Part shown: positions 1 through 11,425 of the stretch, in pieces
Position numbering within the stretch: position 1 is the first letter of the stretch
Layout of the letters: each line of letters begins with the position of its first letter
Origin: Tipula vernalis
Lineage: Eukaryota; Arthropoda; Insecta; Diptera; Tipulidae
Assembly: GCA_958295665.1 (NCBI GenBank)
Contig: OY282559.1
Span: 248,678,764 to 248,742,763, forward strand
Length of the DNA stretch: 64,000 nucleotides
Direction of reading: 5' to 3'
The notes under the pieces: generated by a model
What the model was told of the DNA's origin: nothing
Database searches by the model: none
Seen by the model: only the letters and a program-made list of their open reading frames with translations
Translations under genes and position numbers: made by a program

Positions 1-208
1 ATGTTCACACGTTTTATTTTAGGTCAATTACATTATATTTTGCATAAAAGGCAAAATATATATTTACAGCATAATTCGTAATATTAGATTTATTATGCAT
101 GTTAAAAAATGTGACTGCATGTTTGTTGTTGTATGTTATCGTGGGCCGAATCGTGTGCGTTATTTATGTTGTTGCCTATTGTTATGTTACCTGTTGTGGG
201 TTTACATA

Positions 209-946
209 ACTGGGCCCGGGAGTCCGGGAGATCCTGCTATTATGCTTGGTCGTACACTCATAATCAATCATAAAAGTTTAATTTCAACTTTATTTTATTT
301 AATTTTATCTTTATTTTGTTATAATGATGTTTTTTATAATACAGTAGAATCCGTTTATACCAAACCATGTATAACGAACAAACGCTTATAATGATCATAT
401 GGTTTTGTCATAAAGTTTTGTGCCTTGAATTTGCACGAACACTTATTTTTTCTTATACACTACAAACAATGAACTACGTTTATAAACGTAAACGAATATT
501 TGATTAAAATGAACAGCCGGCTATAGTGAACAAAATTATGTCCCTTGAGTGTTTGCTATAAGCGAATTCTACTGTAATTATAATTATAATTTTAGCTGAG
601 TAATTTTAGATTTTCTTAAATATTTTATCAGGTAAATTATTGAAAGGCGAACAGGGGGAAATTACAACATTAATAATTTTTAATTTAGGTTTAGGGAGAC
701 CTGAGTATCCGGCCCTGGATTCCAGAGAAATGACCATCTAAAAATGTAGTTAGATTGTGTTGTCTTTTGTGCCGTTAATTTACTAACTATCGATCGCATT
801 GCTGTCTGTAACCGGGTCGAGTCTGTCCCAACTAATAATCCTATCCTATCCTTCGGTTTTGTTGTGTGTAAACGGGTGTACGGTGTGTGCCCGGGAGTCC
901 GGGAGACTTGCTATAATGCTTGGCCGTACACTCACAATCAATCAAT
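209..946 (+). repeat. Direct repeat pair of about 55 bp in a low-information region
   Basis: A block starting ggcccgggagtccgggaga at about 211 recurs from about 888 as gcccgggagtccgggaga. Both copies run on through ctgctattatgcttggt / ttgctataatgcttggc and cgtacactca. The copies are about 677 bp apart in the same orientation. The GC-rich 5' half stands out against the AT-rich surroundings. Another GC-rich patch (ggagacctgagtatccggcc, 694-713) lies between them. This may be the edge of an unidentified TE. No credible coding frame was seen in 1-1047. Confidence 0.6.
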
Positions 947-1047
947 CATCAATAAGTCAGCTATACAACATAATCAGGATTTCTAAAGAGAGAATTTTAG
1001 CAGGTTTTGTATTTGTTTTGGCCATATTTTTTTGAGAGTTTTCTGTT

Positions 1048-1762
1048 TTGTCTAAGGTGGTGTACTGTTTTGTTAACATAAAACAAACTTTTGAACATAA
1101 TAAATGCGCCAATTACGAAGAACTTCTAAGTATTCTCAAATCACGGGCCGAGAAATGCTTACAACCGCTACATTTTACCGCAAATTTGCTTGAACCAGCT
1201 ATTCGAGGAAAGAGTCTTTCGGAATCACAGAAACTTGAAGCGTCTGAATTTATTTTTAATGTCGCAGAACTTCGCCCAAAATATAAGGACCAAAAATATA
1301 AGGGCAACAAAATATATGAGTCTTTGGTGCATTACAATGTTCGAAGTGAACTTTTTTCACAACTGTTTGTGGTTGCAACTGAGCATCTCAAAAGGGATTG
1401 TGTTCTCCTTCACCTTTAAGTGCTTGACGGTTGATATTTTGAGCATGCCTGCATCGAGATCTGCAATAGAAAGCACATTCAGTATATATGGTTTTATACA
1501 CACAGCTCAACACGTAATCCATTGACTGTTGATCGTGCAGGAAAACTAACTGTCGAGATCGAACGTAGGAAGTGTGGATAACGAAGATGAAGTATTTGCC
1601 TGCTGAATCAATTACAAATTATTATTAATGGATGAAGCTGAATAATCATATTTGCCTGAATAAAACGATGACTTGGAGGAAAGTAAGAATAATTCGGTTA
1701 TGGATAATGTTGAGGTTGAGGATGATAAATGCGTTGGTGGGGAAGAACCATACATTGACTAA
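1048..1762 (+). pseudogene. hAT transposase C-terminal remnant
   Basis: The first reading frame (1048-1419) carries LHFTANLLEPAIRGKSLSES, the motif that precedes the hAT dimerisation domain (compare the usual L-H-x-x-A-x-x-L-D-P). In a second frame, 1436-1500 reads LSMPASRSAIESTFSIYGF, the hallmark hAT dimerisation (PF05699-type) box, normally SMP-x-S-SA-x-ER-x-FS. After another shift 1529-1552 gives TVDRAGKLT, the next conserved piece, and then an acidic tail to about 1760. At least two frameshifts separate these parts and the N-terminal DDE and zinc-finger regions are missing. It is a dead fragment, unlike the full hAT at 17.7 kb. Confidence 0.8.
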
Positions 1763-2319
1763 AGAGTTTAACCACAGACGTAATATATCCAGACGAATTA
1801 TTAACGAATAAAGACGTGGTTTTCATCAAATTGACTGATAATTGCGCCAATTGTAGTGAGAAAAATGTATACTTCAATCGAGGAACCCAATTAGCTATTT
1901 CGATATATTTGACTTCTACTTACTAGTAGATGGCATTATCATCAATGTCGTCGAAAACATCAAATATTACATACATACATACATATGTACGTATACAAAA
2001 GTAAAACGCATCAGATATACAAAAGTAAAACGCATCAAATAAGATTTATTGGATCAAGTTCGTTTTAAAATCAAATTCAAAATACCGTTGTTATGTGTTT
2101 TTACTTTGTATTTACATAGTCGTCTAATTTTGAAGTTTTATATATTAACATTTTAAGTTTTATAATTATAGAGTACTGTTCCCAAACATATTAATTTATA
2201 AAAATAAAATTCAAATTCAAACAAATTTTAAAAACTTAACATACTATATAGTATACTTATTCAAAGAAACTGAAGTTCGAAAACTAATTTTATTACACTT
2301 ATTTGCCTTGCAATAGTAT
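1763..2319. other. AT-rich spacer with small tandem repeats
   Basis: No gene was seen. The interval holds an (acat)n microsatellite (about 1970-1986) and two copies of a 22-bp unit built on tacaaaagtaaaacgcatca (about 1995-2038). The 3' end of the minus-strand P-like transposase remnant lies immediately to the right. Confidence 0.6.
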
Positions 2320-3835
2320 TCACCAATTCGGATTTCGCACGTTTTTATAATTTTTTTGTATGTGTTTTTCAGCTAACCATGTACAATGTTTCCTAATTAA
2401 TACTAAAATCATGAAATTTAAAGCTGCCTTATTATGATCATGACACGGATTTTGTTCGACATACATATCTTTGCAGGTAAAGGTAATGCTGGTATTAACA
2501 ATACAAAGTTTGACAATGTTCTTGTTCAAATCTTTCATTTTTGCGCGTTCTGAAAACATTCTGGAGAATAAATAAATTTGTTCTTTGGAAATTTTGAAGT
2601 AATAATCAGTCAGTGCCTTAAGCTTGCAGAAGTTATTTTCATCAGTTTTGATAAAGATGTTTTCGCAACGGGAACATTTAATTTTTCTCAAAATTTTGCA
2701 TGCTACGTAGCCCACAAAATACCGCATTGAAGCTTCTTGTAAAGGTATATCCAGATTAAAAAAAATTTCGGATATATCTGATATGTCATCAACATGGTTA
2801 ATTTCAATGGAATTTATATTGTCTTCTTCATTTGATTTATATGGTAGATTTTCCATCGTTCATCGGATCTTCCACATCGGATCTTGACGTTAAAATTTAC
2901 TCAATTCCAATATTTTCCGACAAAATATATTTTTAGAAACTGTTTGAATGGCTCGTATGCTCTGAATTAAACCCTTAAAACAATAAACTGTTGTTTTGTT
3001 TACTAACGTAGTATTTGAAATATAATTTACCATGAATTTCAGAAATGTATCAACTTGATTATTCGTAATAAAGGCACATCTAAATGGATTTTTTTCATAT
3101 TTTGTTTTAGAGTTGAGGCAATCAAAGAGTTTATCAATTTTCTCAATAAACTTATATGTCGAACATGCAACTTCTTTATTATGAGGTGATATTTTATTCA
3201 ATTGAATCGCTGTTTTAATACCTGCCACAACAATTCTACTAAAAATCTGGGTGGCTAGTTTCACTCTCATTTTCTCAAAATTATTTGGGTAAATGTGTTT
3301 AGCTGTGAATTTAGGGCAACATTTGGTAATTGAATTCACTTCTAAGTTGTAGAGTTCTAGTATTATGGTATATTCCAACTTACCAAATCGTCAGGGGTTT
3401 TTATAGCAGATTTCATTAAAGTGTTCCTGACTGATTTTATTAAATGCGGTACGTCATATATACATGCTACTTCAGCATCATTATACAAAAAATGAGGTCA
3501 ATTGAAATACCAAACATATTCAAACATTTTCTGTTATTTGGCCCTTGATCACAGACCACGCCTCTTATTTTTACTCCCAATTCAAAACATATGCTCAAAT
3601 TTTCTTGAAGAAGTAAAAACAACCTACAGTGGAAATACTATTTTGGGAAACATAATAACTTAATACATATTTCCAATTCGCTGATAAGCCTCTTATCATA
3701 AAGATCGCTTCTTATATGAATTTCGTCGAATAATAATACAGCTTGTTTTGAATCGCTACTCATAACGCTAAGTTTTTCTTTTATTTTCATAAGTGCATTG
3801 TTGTTGAAGCCGGGACTCAAATATTTTTGAGTCTG
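2320..3835 (-). pseudogene. P-element/THAP9-type transposase remnant
   Basis: Read on the minus strand from about 3830 down, several frames give successive P-element transposase motifs. 3820-3638 has SPGFNNNAL then QAVLLFDEIHI (usual V-L-x-x-D-E-M). About 3570-3540 reads VCDQGPNNRKC. About 3450-3400 reads HLIKSVRNTL, the conserved DxPHLIK-x-RN box after a shift. 3378-2890 has FTAKHIYPNNFEKMRVKLAT and KGLIQSIRAI (usual P-K-L-T-x-x-H-I, K-M-x-V-x-x-A). 2856-2320 has FVGYVACKILRKIKCSRC, the C-terminal box with a Cys pair. Order and spacing fit a P-superfamily transposase lacking its THAP DNA-binding domain. Frameshifts separate at least four pieces. A lone coiled-coil frame at 5387-5202 (-) could be the displaced N-terminal coiled coil, but this is unproven. 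Confidence 0.8.
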
Positions 3836-4371
3836 AACGATGGTCTGTCATGGGCCACCCAATCTTAGCCTATGCTTTTTAAGAAGAACTTATAAAACTG
3901 CCTCAAACAAATTTGTAGTCTTAAATTTAAATTTTATGTAGTATAATAGGAAGTTGGTAGTATAATGGTGATTGGTACTGTTACTAAAAACTATTTGAGA
4001 TCCGCAGTTTATTAGTGTCTAATACTTGGTTTTATAGTTGTTTTGCTGTTGTAAGGTTTTTTGTCAATTTGTCATAAACTTACACTAAAGTTGTTATTAC
4101 AATAAGGTCAGTGGTTGCAGTTTTGAATACTATAACTATTAAATTCATTATGAATTGTATGAGTTTTAGTCAATATTATCACATCGACCAGAAATATTAG
4201 TTAAGTACAAATCAAAATTTTTTCGAATACGTCGGATGTTTTGGTAGGAAATAGTAATGCTATGAGGGATATTATTATTACTCATATTATTTTAAATTTT
4301 GTATGATTTCGTTAAGGTCAGTTAATCTATGTATACAAAAAAAAATCGTTTTGTTTTCTACGTAGCATTAA
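3836..4371. other. Spacer without recognised gene
   Basis: AT-rich DNA between the P-like remnant and a MITE. No open frame of interest and no clear repeat was found. It may be non-coding P-element sequence, since the transposase N-terminus would be expected on this side. Confidence 0.4.
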
Positions 4372-4882
4372 ACGACCCATATACGATACGGTTTAGCGTA
4401 TTATAAGTTGTACAGCAACTTGTCCAGATAATTGGATAGATTAACTCTCAGAGAACACACAGAGTCAATTTGACCCTTTTACCTCAAATTCGATCGTAAA
4501 TATCTTGAAAGCATTTTGAAAATTGGGCGGCCTGAGGCAGAACAGTTATAGTTTTGGGTACTAACTACACGTTAAGATGCTCGCTTTTATAAAGCGCAAC
4601 ACGCATTAGGCGTTTGGCATCATTCGAAGTTCGTACAGAGTCATTCTGACCTTGTTCTGTACCAAGCATCGGTTGACTCGATTACTGATTTTACTAAATG
4701 GAAATCATACGAACGTAAATCAACGTAACCGACCAAAGCTTTCTGGGATATATGGCAAGTTGTACAGCAGATTTTTAGCATGCCGTACTATCGTACGAGA
4801 CTACCGCGTCGTTCTGTAGGTTATACTACAGCCCTCACACAATACAACTTTCCTTCAATCTATTGTATTGTATATGGGCCGT
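4372..4882. mobile_element. TTAA-flanked MITE, piggyBac-like
   Basis: Terminal inverted repeats are ACGACCCATATACGATAC (from 4372) and its near-complement ending GTATATGGGCCGT (to 4882). The left side is preceded by TTAA (4368-4371). The right is followed by TTCA, a decayed TTAA. Inside, gagtcaatttgacc (about 4461-4474) and gagtcattctgacc (about 4637-4650) are spaced palindromic motifs of a kind seen near ends of piggyBac-like elements. No transposase is encoded. Family assignment rests on the TTAA target and is tentative. Confidence 0.6.
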
Positions 4883-5201
4883 TTCAGTTTCTCAACATGA
4901 CACCACAGATATTTAAATTGACATTGATTCTTGATCCTTTTTGCATTTCATAGAATTTCTCGTCTCAGCTTGGTTAGGCTGTCATTCAAATTAAAATCTA
5001 TATCCATGATTATTTACTTGCAATTTAGATGAATAAACATTAATGTAATTATAGATGTCCATTTATCGGAATCTACGCTCATCGACGTAAACAATTTACA
5101 TCAAACAATGTCTGTTTCAACGGTAGTCACAGTTGCTCTCTTTTTCAATAATATAGGCAAACCAGAAACTGTAACTTTAGTTCGATGTTATCGATATATT
5201 G

Positions 5202-5387
5202 TTATTTACAATCAGCGCCCTTTGTAACAACAGACGAAAAATTGTCTAATTTATTTTGCAGGTTTGTCAACTCTTTAACTTTCTTTTCATAATCATCTTT
5301 CAAAATGTTTACTATATCTTCTAGTATTTTAAGTCGTTGTAAGACAGAACTAATAAGCTGATTGTGATTGTTTATTTTCGTCTTCAA
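5202..5387 (-). other. Short coiled-coil open frame, 61 codons, unassigned
   Basis: The frame is rich in heptad-spaced L, I and K (for example QRLKILEDIVNILKDDYEKK) and reads as a coiled coil. It sits between the P-like remnant and BEL-1 with no recognisable neighbour on its strand. P-family transposases have a coiled coil behind the THAP domain, so it could be a relic of the element at 2320-3835. It could equally be chance in AT-rich DNA. Confidence 0.25.
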
Positions 5388-5559
5388 TATCTAACAATTA
5401 TTGTAAATATTTTCTTTTTTATAGATAGAGGCATATTTTCACTTGAATTATTACGATTTTAGTAGCACTTCGAATTTATCGCATAAAGAACGCAAAACCA
5501 ATCATGATTTTTGTTAGGTACACTGTTGAATTTAATAATTTTACAGGTGTAACTAAAAA

Positions 5560-6550
5560 CTCTTATAGATGCCAACAATTAGAAGCGGATTGAAGTTCCA
5601 CTTAATTTTGTTTCTAGACAAAAAATGATTAATATTACTGGATTGCTCGATGAATGAATTAAAAGTTGTGCTTAGTTTTGCCTTGGCACCAACAAAATTA
5701 GTGACGTTGTCGCTGCGTAAATTATCGCAACCTCGACGTCTTGATACAAAGCGCTTTAATGCCCCAGGAATGCGTCGCTAGTTAGATCACTCGCAAATAT
5801 ATGCTTTATAAACCTTTTGTCCTCTCCCTTTGGTTAATTGAATGCTAAATGGACCCGCTGAATGGACGAATCAGATCTAACCGTGATCTTGGTAAACTCC
5901 CCATTAGTTGCTGTTGGAGTTTGTCATTAAATCTGGCGAAAATGACACACTTATCGACGGCCGATTTGGCTTTTGATTTGCCCCTCGGAATCCAATACCT
6001 CTGCTTTGTGGGACTTATCATTAAAGAAGGCCCAGCATGTTTACTATAAATGTGTTCGTCTTGAAGAAGCATCCAACTCAATCGTGATTTACGAAGCAGT
6101 ATTAAAGGATGTTTTGTTGCGCAAGGTGCTAAACTGAGCTGTAATCTTCCGCCCACTTGTAGAACACCACACTTATCCAGAAATGGACTTAAACGCCCTC
6201 GAATAAAATTTCTCCTGCGCATGTTTACATAGCATTACTTCGACTTGCGCTAGTTCTTCGCGCAAAAGTGATTTATCAGTACAGCTAACCGTTCTGGGAT
6301 ATATACAAGCGTTAATAAATCGTAAAATGTAACACAGTACGCGTTGAGCACTTTGAAATGACGAATATCTGCATAAAAATTTGTCCACACATTTGTTTTC
6401 ACTAATTGCACTGAATGTGAACATTTTGTGATTTTCCTCTTCTGTTTTATTATAAGTTTTGCTCTGGACTGGGCACATATGCTGCGCTTCGTACAACCAG
6501 GTTGGCCCACGCCACCAAAGATCATGGGATGCTAGATCAATTGGAGCCAT
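5560..6550 (-). pseudogene. BEL-1 integrase region
   Basis: 6550-6173 carries the segment before the integrase. 6222-5845 has KHAGPSLMISPTKQRYWIPR, the H and C bearing zinc-binding region with a conserved R-x-x-Y-W-I-P, and the K-C-V-I-x-A-R segment. On the same strand 5800-5570 reads ALKRFVSRRG and then RSDNVTNFVGA, the DDE core (normally S-D-N-G-T-N-F-V-G-A, here G changed to V). The sequence fades out near 5560 before the integrase C-terminus, so the 3' end is deleted or lost. Confidence 0.8.
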
Positions 6551-6599
6551 GCTACGCGACGCACAATCTGCTCGATTAGAAGTAGATGGGACATGCTTC

Positions 6600-7100
6600 C
6601 ATTGCTCGCGTTAACTATATGTGATTTGATTTCGGAACTTCGATTTCCGACGAACGTGCTCTACCGACGAGGATAACTCTGCAACCAATCCTGCACGATT
6701 TTTGAATCGGCCCAATATGTGCAATTCACAATTTGGACACCCGCTTCGTGAGTGATACTGATTAAATTTGACAGCAAAAGCGTACCACATAACTCAAGTC
6801 TTGGCAACGATAGCTGTTTCATTGGTGTATGCTTTTGCACTAGCATCGCAGAGCCCGTAAATATCCACCTTCGATGACGTAATTGTTCCAATATGACGAG
6901 ATACATTAATACATCCCACTTGGCCAAGGGTACTCAGAATTGATAAGCATTGTCGATTTAACTCCTGTGGCAATTGCCACCAAAGGTGTTGCATGAACAT
7001 TGTAACCATTACTGTTGCAGGTGACAACCAGCCCATCGGATTAAAATGTTTGCCAGCCGCAGATAGTATGCCCCTTTTTGTGTAACAGTTTTGTAAAACG
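6600..7100 (-). pseudogene. BEL-1 RNase H-like region
   Basis: Overlapping frames 7036-6794 and 6927-6661 carry DIYGLCDASAKAY, where D-A-S is the RNase H-type strand found after the Pao reverse transcriptase. KLSLPRLELCGTLL-like and NCTYWADSKIVQDWLQ follow (usual W-x-D-S-x-x-v-L-x-W). The domain follows the reverse transcriptase directly, as in intact elements. At least one frameshift lies between the two parts. Confidence 0.8.
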
Positions 7101-7261
7101 TCTAATTTAAAATTAATTATAAATTGATCTTTTCCTGGATTCCAGCTTATCCCGAGATCCTTAACTGCATAATCTGCAACATTTTGCTCACCAAATATTT
7201 TTGCCGAAGTGTCCAGCAGACTTTCATTTCTTCCACTTAGTGCCGCGGGACAGTTCGTTTT

Positions 7262-8166
7262 CTATTTCTTTAATTTAAGGCCATGTTTATCAAGTAGCTC
7301 ACATATACTTCTAATAATTTGACTTGCCTCTTCAACAGTTTGAGCACCGCCCATTAAGTCGTCGACATAAAAATATTTCGCAATTATGTTAGAACCTTGT
7401 GGGTGAGAATCGGTATACATTTCTGAGATCTTGTGTAATGTTCGAGTTGCTAAATAAGATGCCGATATTAACCCGTAAGTGACAGTTAAGAGCCGAAAAT
7501 GCTTAAGGGGATCACTCACATTACTTTGCCATACTATTCGTTAGTATTCAGTATCTGGTGCATCCAATTTAACCATGCGATACATCTTTTCGGCGTCTGC
7601 TGAAAAAGCAACCGGATACTCTCGAAACCTCAGTATAATTGCGAATAAGCTTGGTTGTACTACTGGACCGGCCGCTCAGTAATCATTTAACGATATGCCT
7701 GTAGTTGACTTCGCCGAACCATCAAAAACGACTCGCATTTTTGTCGTAGTATTCTCCATACCTAGGACCCCGTGATGTGGTAGATAAAAACTTGGTTGGA
7801 TGTTGCGACATTTGATTTTTGGAAATTTCTACCAAATGGCCAATTGCTTCATACTCGCTCATGAATTCGTGATATAATCTTTTTGAATTCTGGATCCCGG
7901 TTAAATCGTTTTTCCACCCCTTGTAACCTTCTTATGGCAACCGAAAGAGTTCCGCTCAATTTTTTCGGTGACTGTTTAAAGGGCCTTTGAACCACAAAGC
8001 GTCCGTCTTCATCTAATGTTGTTGTAGCAATACACTTTTCCTCGCAAAGGGCTATTTCTTCACTAAATTGTGGGTTTAAAGCTATCACCTCCTCAACTTC
8101 CCAAAACCGTTCTAAAGTTTGGTGAATATCTATTATTTTAGTTAAATCTTTATTAGTTGCCAACAT
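7262..8166 (-). pseudogene. BEL-1 reverse transcriptase region
   Basis: 8166-7849 has LERFWEVEEV and CIATTTLDEDGRFVVQRPFK, the Pao linker before the reverse transcriptase. 7519-7262 has FRLLTVTYGLISASYLATR and then KYFYVDDLMGG, where YVDD is the catalytic motif, followed by the L-L-x-K-x-G-x-x-L-x-K helix. The stretch between (about 7850-7520) is rearranged and only partly readable. The catalytic Asp pair is kept, but stops and shifts make the enzyme dead. Confidence 0.85.
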
Positions 8167-8268
8167 TGATACATACTCTTGACTGGTAGATTCATTTATT
8201 TGACCGAATACATTCTGGTGGATTCTAGACTGGCAATGAACATGTAATTTTCCGTCAAACTAACGCGC

Positions 8269-8873
8269 TTATTTCGTAGACTTTATCTGCTTTGCTTTAA
8301 GAGCTAGTTTAATTTTACCTTTAGTCTCCCCAACACTCATATCTCCGATTCCGCTCACAGAGATTCTTGAGTTGAATCTTTGCAATTTAAGCCGTGACGC
8401 ACAATCTTCGGTGACAAGGCTCACTTGAGAGCCTGAATCCAATAAGGCTCTACAGTAAATTATTTTGCCATCCCGATTGAATACACCACTAATGTTGTTG
8501 GTAAGATTGCATGTTTGGGAATGTGACATAAGGTGCTGAAAATAAGGTGCTATAATGTTTACTGTTGGGTAACTTTGAACCTTCGTTTCTTCAAAATGGA
8601 TTAGCCTATGATGCTTCCGACCGCACTGTTGGCATCGTCGCCTTGATGTACATTTTGAAACCGGATGCTTGGCACTTAGGCAATTGTAACAGCGATTTGA
8701 GGTTTGAATAAATTCCTTTCTTTTAACCGCATCCATGACATGAAATTTTTCGAATTGCAGCAAAAAATGCAACTCACCAGAACACAAGGCGCACTTGAAA
8801 TTAACACTGGCACCTTGACTGTGACTATTTGATTGTGACTGTTGCTCGTTTGTAACCAAATGACCTCGGACAC
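8269..8873 (-). pseudogene. BEL-1 zinc knuckles and aspartic protease
   Basis: The frame 8859-8269 contains CYNCLSAKHPVSKC and CQQCGRKHH, two Cys/His zinc knuckles at the gag C-terminus. RALLDSGSQVSLVT follows, the DSG active site of a retropepsin-type protease. Downstream V-S-G-I-G and a conserved G-x-x-K-L-x-L segment complete the protease core. The order (knuckles then protease) is that of BEL/Pao. A shift near 8700 splits the first knuckle from a parallel frame. Confidence 0.8.
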
Positions 8874-8904
8874 TATTTCTTGTAATACATATTATTAATT
8901 ATCA

Positions 8905-9675
8905 TTGGAAAAATTTGCCGGGGCTAATCCAGTTTTATCGTCAACTTTTTTCAACAACAAGTAAATAACCCACGTATCACGTGCTTCAGCTTGATTTCCC
9001 AAGGCGCGCTTAGTCCATGATTTACCTCGTCTGACACATCGCGCAATTTTCGCAAACTTGTTAAATTATCACTCTGAACAATCGGCTAATCCATAAACGT
9101 TTTGATGTATGAATGTATGATGTATTTTCCATTATCGTACCTCTCCTTTAACTTATTGAATGTGCCCAGATAATTACTCTCCGTAACTCGAATATACCTT
9201 AATAATGATGCCGATTCGCCTCGCAAAATCCCTTAAGATATTGGAATTTCTCCACCCCCTGATGGCCTATCTGCGTAGTCGCCAGAAAATGATGGAATAT
9301 ACAATTTTGGCAACTTAATCTCAGATTGGTGCACAATGTTCGATGCATTCGTTGTGAAATTGAATGCATTATTTTGTTGTGGTTCTCGTAAATAATTATT
9401 TTGAATGCTGCCCTTCAATAACGCTGCTGCCTCATAGTAATTTTCTTCTATGGTCGGATCTGAAGAGGCACAGAATTAGTTTCACTAATTTCCGCTATTT
9501 GTGCTTCTATATTGCTCAAAGTTTCATGCATTTTCACGACCTGTTCGAGACACACATTTAATTCTTCCAGTGTTGTAGTTTCAGCCACCTTCTTTGCAAA
9601 TTCATTAATTCGTATCAATTTATTTTTATTCAGCGTTGTTTTTCTCCTTAAACCTGAAACCTTTTGATCCGCCAT
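8905..9675 (-). pseudogene. BEL-1 gag N-terminal part
   Basis: From the ATG at 9675 the frame reads MADQKVSGLRRKTTLNKNK and a helical segment rich in E and L. A second frame (9418-9233) carries LPKLYIPSFSGDYADRP, the start of the BEL/Pao gag domain (DUF1759, K-L-P-x-L-x-I-P-x-F-x-G). About 9230-8905 would hold the rest of this domain, but it is broken and only short pieces can be read. Gag forms the cytoplasmic particle in intact relatives. Non-functional here. Confidence 0.75.
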
Positions 9676-9828
9676 CTTTTGTCACGCTAGTTGAAAATTT
9701 TCCACGTGTAGAATTTACCACTTTATTTTCACTGGATAATTTCACTTGAACTACACCTTTACCGTTATAGATTAATTATTACGGATATAATCGAATTTGT
9801 CGAGAATCCGGCTCGAAGGGCCACTTTT

Positions 9829-10140
9829 GTCGGAGTTCACTTTATTTTTCCACGAGTAGGTGCTGGTTTTTATTTTGTTTAATTGGATTTTCTCCAATCC
9901 AAAAAACCGTGTTTTAAAAACTGCTGTGTTGTTGTACTTTGTATATCCAAACAATGGAAAAATCGCACTATTACAATGGCGCATATATTCTAAGAAATCC
10001 CGTACCGCCAAAATATATAATATATGCCGCCAAGAATACCCCACTACCAAATGAAATATGTATATGTCGCGAAGAATACCGCTAGTGGTCGTCAAATCGT
10101 CAAATACAAAAAAATTAACGACGCCGCAGATTTTGTCGAG
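9829..10140. other. Shared 5' flank of two divergent BEL elements
   Basis: This block lies between the BEL-1 primer binding site (minus) and the first BEL-2 gag-like sequence (plus). At least one LTR is therefore expected here, for example the BEL-1 5' LTR. An imperfect direct repeat built on tatgccgccaagaatacc (about 10022-10039) and tatgtcgcgaagaatacc (about 10062-10079) is visible. LTR borders could not be fixed because no second copy was found. Confidence 0.4.
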
Positions 10141-11373
10141 ACTGGGACAAAACCGGCAATGAAACTTTCACTAGCAACAATACAGAAACTCATGGATCAA
10201 ATAGCGAACTCCATGAGGAAATTTACATGCTAGTTAGTTGTGAACAATAACAACACATGAACTATTTAAAAGAACAGTTGATAATAGATGGAACGGAAAA
10301 AAGCAAACCTACAAACCAAATACGGGCAATCGGCCACCACGAATTCAGCACACTACGAATTCACATTCAGCAATCTGATCTCTGATCCATTAAAACACAC
10401 AGATCAGCGACACCCATAAAATCAACTATCTAAAGGATCAGTTGGAAGGTGCTGCAACAGTAGAAAATTACCAAGCTGCTTGAGAAATTTTGAGCAGTAG
10501 ATATAATAACAGGAGGCTGCTGATTTCAACATATTCAAATACGTTGTTCGGCCAGCCAAAAATATAAACAAATAATCAGCCGTAGTGTTGAGAAATGTTC
10601 ACGACACGACAACTTAATGTTTGTACGAAATCCGGAACGCAGGGGTAAATACTGAATCGTGGAACTCAATAATAATGTTTACCTTGTCTAAAAAACTGGA
10701 CAACCAGCCAACAACGGAATTTTTAAAATTTTTCGAATTAAGATTTATGTCATTAGAAGCCAATGGCAACCAAAGGTCAATAATGACACCAACCACATCC
10801 ACAACAATACGAGAAAATAAAGGTCAAACGGTTAAACGAACCTTTTTTTCAACAACAAGCATATGTGTATACTGTGGAGATGGACATAAGATTAATGAAT
10901 GCGGAGAATTGAGCAAACTAAATTACAGCGGGCGATTGCAAGTAGTGATGCTACATAAGTTATGCAGAAATTTGTTAAGCAGCGGAACATGAACCGTATG
11001 TAATATAAAATAACACAGGACTGGACATCGGTTACAAGGCATACAAGCAACAGGTAAGGTATCACAAAGTCGAATTAACTTTATCCGCGAGGTTTCAAAG
11101 TTCCTTTTTGAGGCAATGGTGTTTAAGAAATTAACCGACAGCATTCCAGACGTTGAATTTGATACCAACAAATGGGCACATTTGCAGCATTTACCACTTG
11201 CAGATCCACAATACAACAAGTCCATTAGCACCGACGTTATAATCGGCGTTGACTTCTATCCCTTAATTCTAAACAGTCACATCTTTAGAGGATGCCCACA
11301 AGATCCAATTGCCCAAGAAACTGAACTTGGTTGGATCATAACGGGAAGCACAGGCTGCAGCCAGGAGGTCTAA
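10141..11373 (+). pseudogene. BEL-2 gag zinc knuckle and protease
   Basis: 10621-10992 contains ICVYCGDGHKINECGELSKL, a BEL-type knuckle, with R-L-x-x-V-x-x-H-K-L-C after it. 11116-11373 reads KKLTDSIPDVEF, W-A-H-L-Q-H-L-P-L-A-D-P, DVIIGVDFYPLIL and AQETELGWIITGS, the second half of the Pao protease domain. The N-terminal half of the protease is not seen in frame. 10024-10233 gives a short frame ending in a lysine-rich helix that may be the gag N-terminus. Stops separate all pieces. Confidence 0.75.
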
Positions 11374-11425
11374 AGTTTGTCAATGATCACCGCAACTGGG
11401 CAACAATTACATTTATTAATAGAAA

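Larger units (their letters stand above)
5560..9828 (-). mobile_element. BEL/Pao LTR retroelement, decayed (BEL-1)
   Basis: On the minus strand the order is primer binding site (about 9811-9828), leader, gag (9675 down), zinc knuckles and protease, reverse transcriptase, RNase H and integrase (to about 5560). This is the full BEL/Pao gene order. The PBS, read on minus, is TGGCCCTTCGAGCCGG. It is complementary to the 3' end of tRNA-Tyr with one change (C for T at position 4). Many stops and shifts break the frame, so it cannot encode a polyprotein. The 5' LTR should lie right of 9828 but could not be delimited, and the 3' LTR left of 5560 is not evident. Confidence 0.85.
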
